Shown piece after piece: positions 62,845-64,000 of a stretch of 64,000 bases of DNA; within the stretch, counting starts at the first letter, position 1, and every line of letters begins with the position of its first letter. The translations under genes and the position numbers were made by a program. Under the pieces are notes generated by a model, which ran no database searches, was not told the DNA's origin, and saw only the letters and a program-made list of their open reading frames with translations. The DNA is from Leptospira ellinghausenii (lineage in GTDB: Bacteria; Spirochaetota; Leptospiria; Leptospirales; Leptospiraceae). The stretch spans positions 1-64,000 of the forward strand of contig NZ_BFAZ01000003.1 in NCBI RefSeq assembly GCF_003114815.1, read 5' to 3'.

Positions 62845-63325
62845 TCCATTTCTTCTGTTTCTAAAAGAACAAAAACTCTATAAAAATCTCACGTCTGTTT
62901 CTAAATTGATCTCGATTAGTTTTTTAGTAATTTATTTGTATTTATTGTTTAGCTCTCGTTATACGGCAAGTCCCTTAATTGTAGTGATCAATTATTTGGC
63001 CATTTTTACTGGATTTTCTGGTTTGATTCGGTTTAAGTACTTTGAAATTCCAAGTATATTATTGTCTGTTTCTGAGATGGGATTGGATTCTCCTTTTTAT
63101 CAATTGAAGCCTGAGGAAAAAAAACATGTTTGGAGAAAATCAGGGAAAGAAGTTGAGTTACCTTTAAATCCAAGTCCCGATTGGATTGTCAGTACTTTGC
63201 AATTGAATGACAGATTTCCTTGGAAACGGATTGGAAAATTCTATTTGGGTTTTTATCTCACAGTTATCTGTATTTCTTTGTATTATCTCACTTCTGTTTA
63301 TTTAGAAACAGGATTTCAAAACTAA
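62834..63325 (+). CDS. Membrane protein of unknown function
   Basis: The 163-residue product has three hydrophobic segments ([34 protein letters not shown] and [20 protein letters not shown]). Between the second and third is a cytoplasmic loop with [21 protein letters not shown]. No family was recognised. It overlaps the pseudouridine synthase gene by 11 bp and is probably cotranscribed with it. Confidence 0.6.
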   Translation: MNRDPFLLFLKEQKLYKNLTSVSKLISISFLVIYLYLLFSSRYTASPLIVVINYLAIFTGFSGLIRFKYFEIPSILLSVSEMGLDSPFYQLKPEEKKHVWRKSGKEVELPLNPSPDWIVSTLQLNDRFPWKRIGKFYLGFYLTVICISLYYLTSVYLETGFQN

Positions 63326-63374
63326 GACAACATTTTTCCTTGTCCCTAAGGCTTGGTTCAAAAAACCTATCCTT

Positions 63375-64000
63375 ATGGCTTTGAATTGTGGCATTGTAGG
63401 TCTCCCGAACGTCGGTAAGTCGACTATTTTTAACGCACTCACGAAGGCAGGCGCTCAGGCTGCAAATTATCCTTTTTGTACCATCGAACCAAATACTGGT
63501 GTTGTGGAAGTTCCTGATGAAAGGTTAAACCGCCTGGCAGAGATCTACAAACCAAAACGTACTGTTCCCACAATGATTGAGTTTGTGGACATTGCAGGCC
63601 TTGTAAAAGGGGCAAGCCAAGGAGAAGGGCTTGGAAACCAATTTTTATCCCACATCAGGGAAGTCGATGCGATTTGCCATGTTGTGCGTGCCTTCCAAGA
63701 TGAAAATATAACACATGTTCATGGAAAAGTTGATCCTATCGAAGACATCACTGTCATCAATTACGAACTCATCCTTGCTGATTTGGACAGTTTAGAAAAA
63801 CAACAACAACGAGTTTCTAAAACTGCCAAAACTGGAAATAAAGAAGCAGCAGAAATTTTATCCGTGATGGATAAAATTTTGGAAGCACTTAAGAAAGGGA
63901 ACCGGGCTTCTACTGTTGAATTAAACGAAGAAGAACTAAAAATCGCAAAAAAATTCAATTTAATTACCATTAAGCCCGTGTTATACGTGGCTAATATTCT
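63375..64000 (+). CDS. ychF: YchF/Obg-family GTP/ATP-binding protein, 5' part
   Basis: The gene starts at ATG 63375 and runs off the window after 208 codons. The product begins [24 protein letters not shown] (P loop), [18 protein letters not shown] (switch), [22 protein letters not shown] (G3 with the following glycine loop), and [11 protein letters not shown]. This is the YchF subfamily, which prefers ATP and binds ribosomes. The TGS domain lies beyond the window. It is an essential-type housekeeping protein in many bacteria. Confidence 0.93.
   Translation, partial: MALNCGIVGLPNVGKSTIFNALTKAGAQAANYPFCTIEPNTGVVEVPDERLNRLAEIYKPKRTVPTMIEFVDIAGLVKGASQGEGLGNQFLSHIREVDAICHVVRAFQDENITHVHGKVDPIEDITVINYELILADLDSLEKQQQRVSKTAKTGNKEAAEILSVMDKILEALKKGNRASTVELNEEELKIAKKFNLITIKPVLYVANI

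Overview
The window looks like chromosomal DNA of a Leptospira, more likely from the saprophytic side of the genus. This is inferred from many proteins with spirochaete-type lipoboxes, two tandem FlaB-like flagellins, and housekeeping genes typical of the genus. Two very different regions meet near position 20.4 kb. No rRNA or tRNA gene and no CRISPR array was seen by eye, and no integrase or transposase was recognised.

Region 1 (1-20388) is a gene-cassette array of the integron type. Twenty-one complete GC-rich sites of about 165 bp, plus one truncated site, separate 22 very AT-rich cassettes. Each site runs from a box such as CGCATAAC, through GAACTA and a paired helix, to the matching helix half, GCT and GTTATGCG. 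The helices covary from site to site. In 21 of the 22 cassettes the box at the left end is the reverse complement of the box at the right end (the 22nd, vapBC, has lost its right-hand box), as expected if each cassette once circularised by site-specific recombination. All recognisable cassette genes lie on the minus strand. A duplicated gene-less cassette shows that each cassette's own site is on its left, so the array is read right to left with its head near 20388. No integrase lies within the window on either side of that head. Cargo: beta-barrel and lipoprotein genes, an LRR protein, a metallophosphoesterase, a VOC protein, two HEPN-like proteins, a zeta-type kinase with a partner, a CopG/PIN toxin-antitoxin pair, a divergent nucleotidyl-cyclase-like protein and several unknowns.

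Region 2 (20.4-64 kb) is ordinary chromosome. It starts with a minus-strand trio: a degenerate RecA-like protein, a small protein and an unusual family B DNA polymerase. Next come an LpoB-like lipoprotein facing a COG3014-like lipoprotein, purL with a flavin reductase, a PerR-like regulator, mutL, an ECF sigma factor with a probable anti-sigma factor, hpf, and a DUF4912-GH57 pair. A tightly packed plus-strand run follows: small ORF, ribH, nusB, TPR protein, methyltransferase, DEAD-box helicase, amidase and a GerM-like protein.

After this come two flagellins, an adenylate cyclase, a hydrolase-DoxX pair, a DedA/ATP-grasp fusion, a KefF-KefB-like potassium efflux pair, cyclophilin, a rhodanese, a histidine kinase broken by one frameshift with its response regulator, an LPP20/FlgT-like lipoprotein, a NamZ-like lipoprotein, a DUF2797 protein, an RluA-family pseudouridine synthase and the start of ychF. 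Several start codons were moved inward from the longest reading frame, mainly where the longer form would be a translation of an attC site. Two short genes (44 and 50 codons) were found by direct reading.
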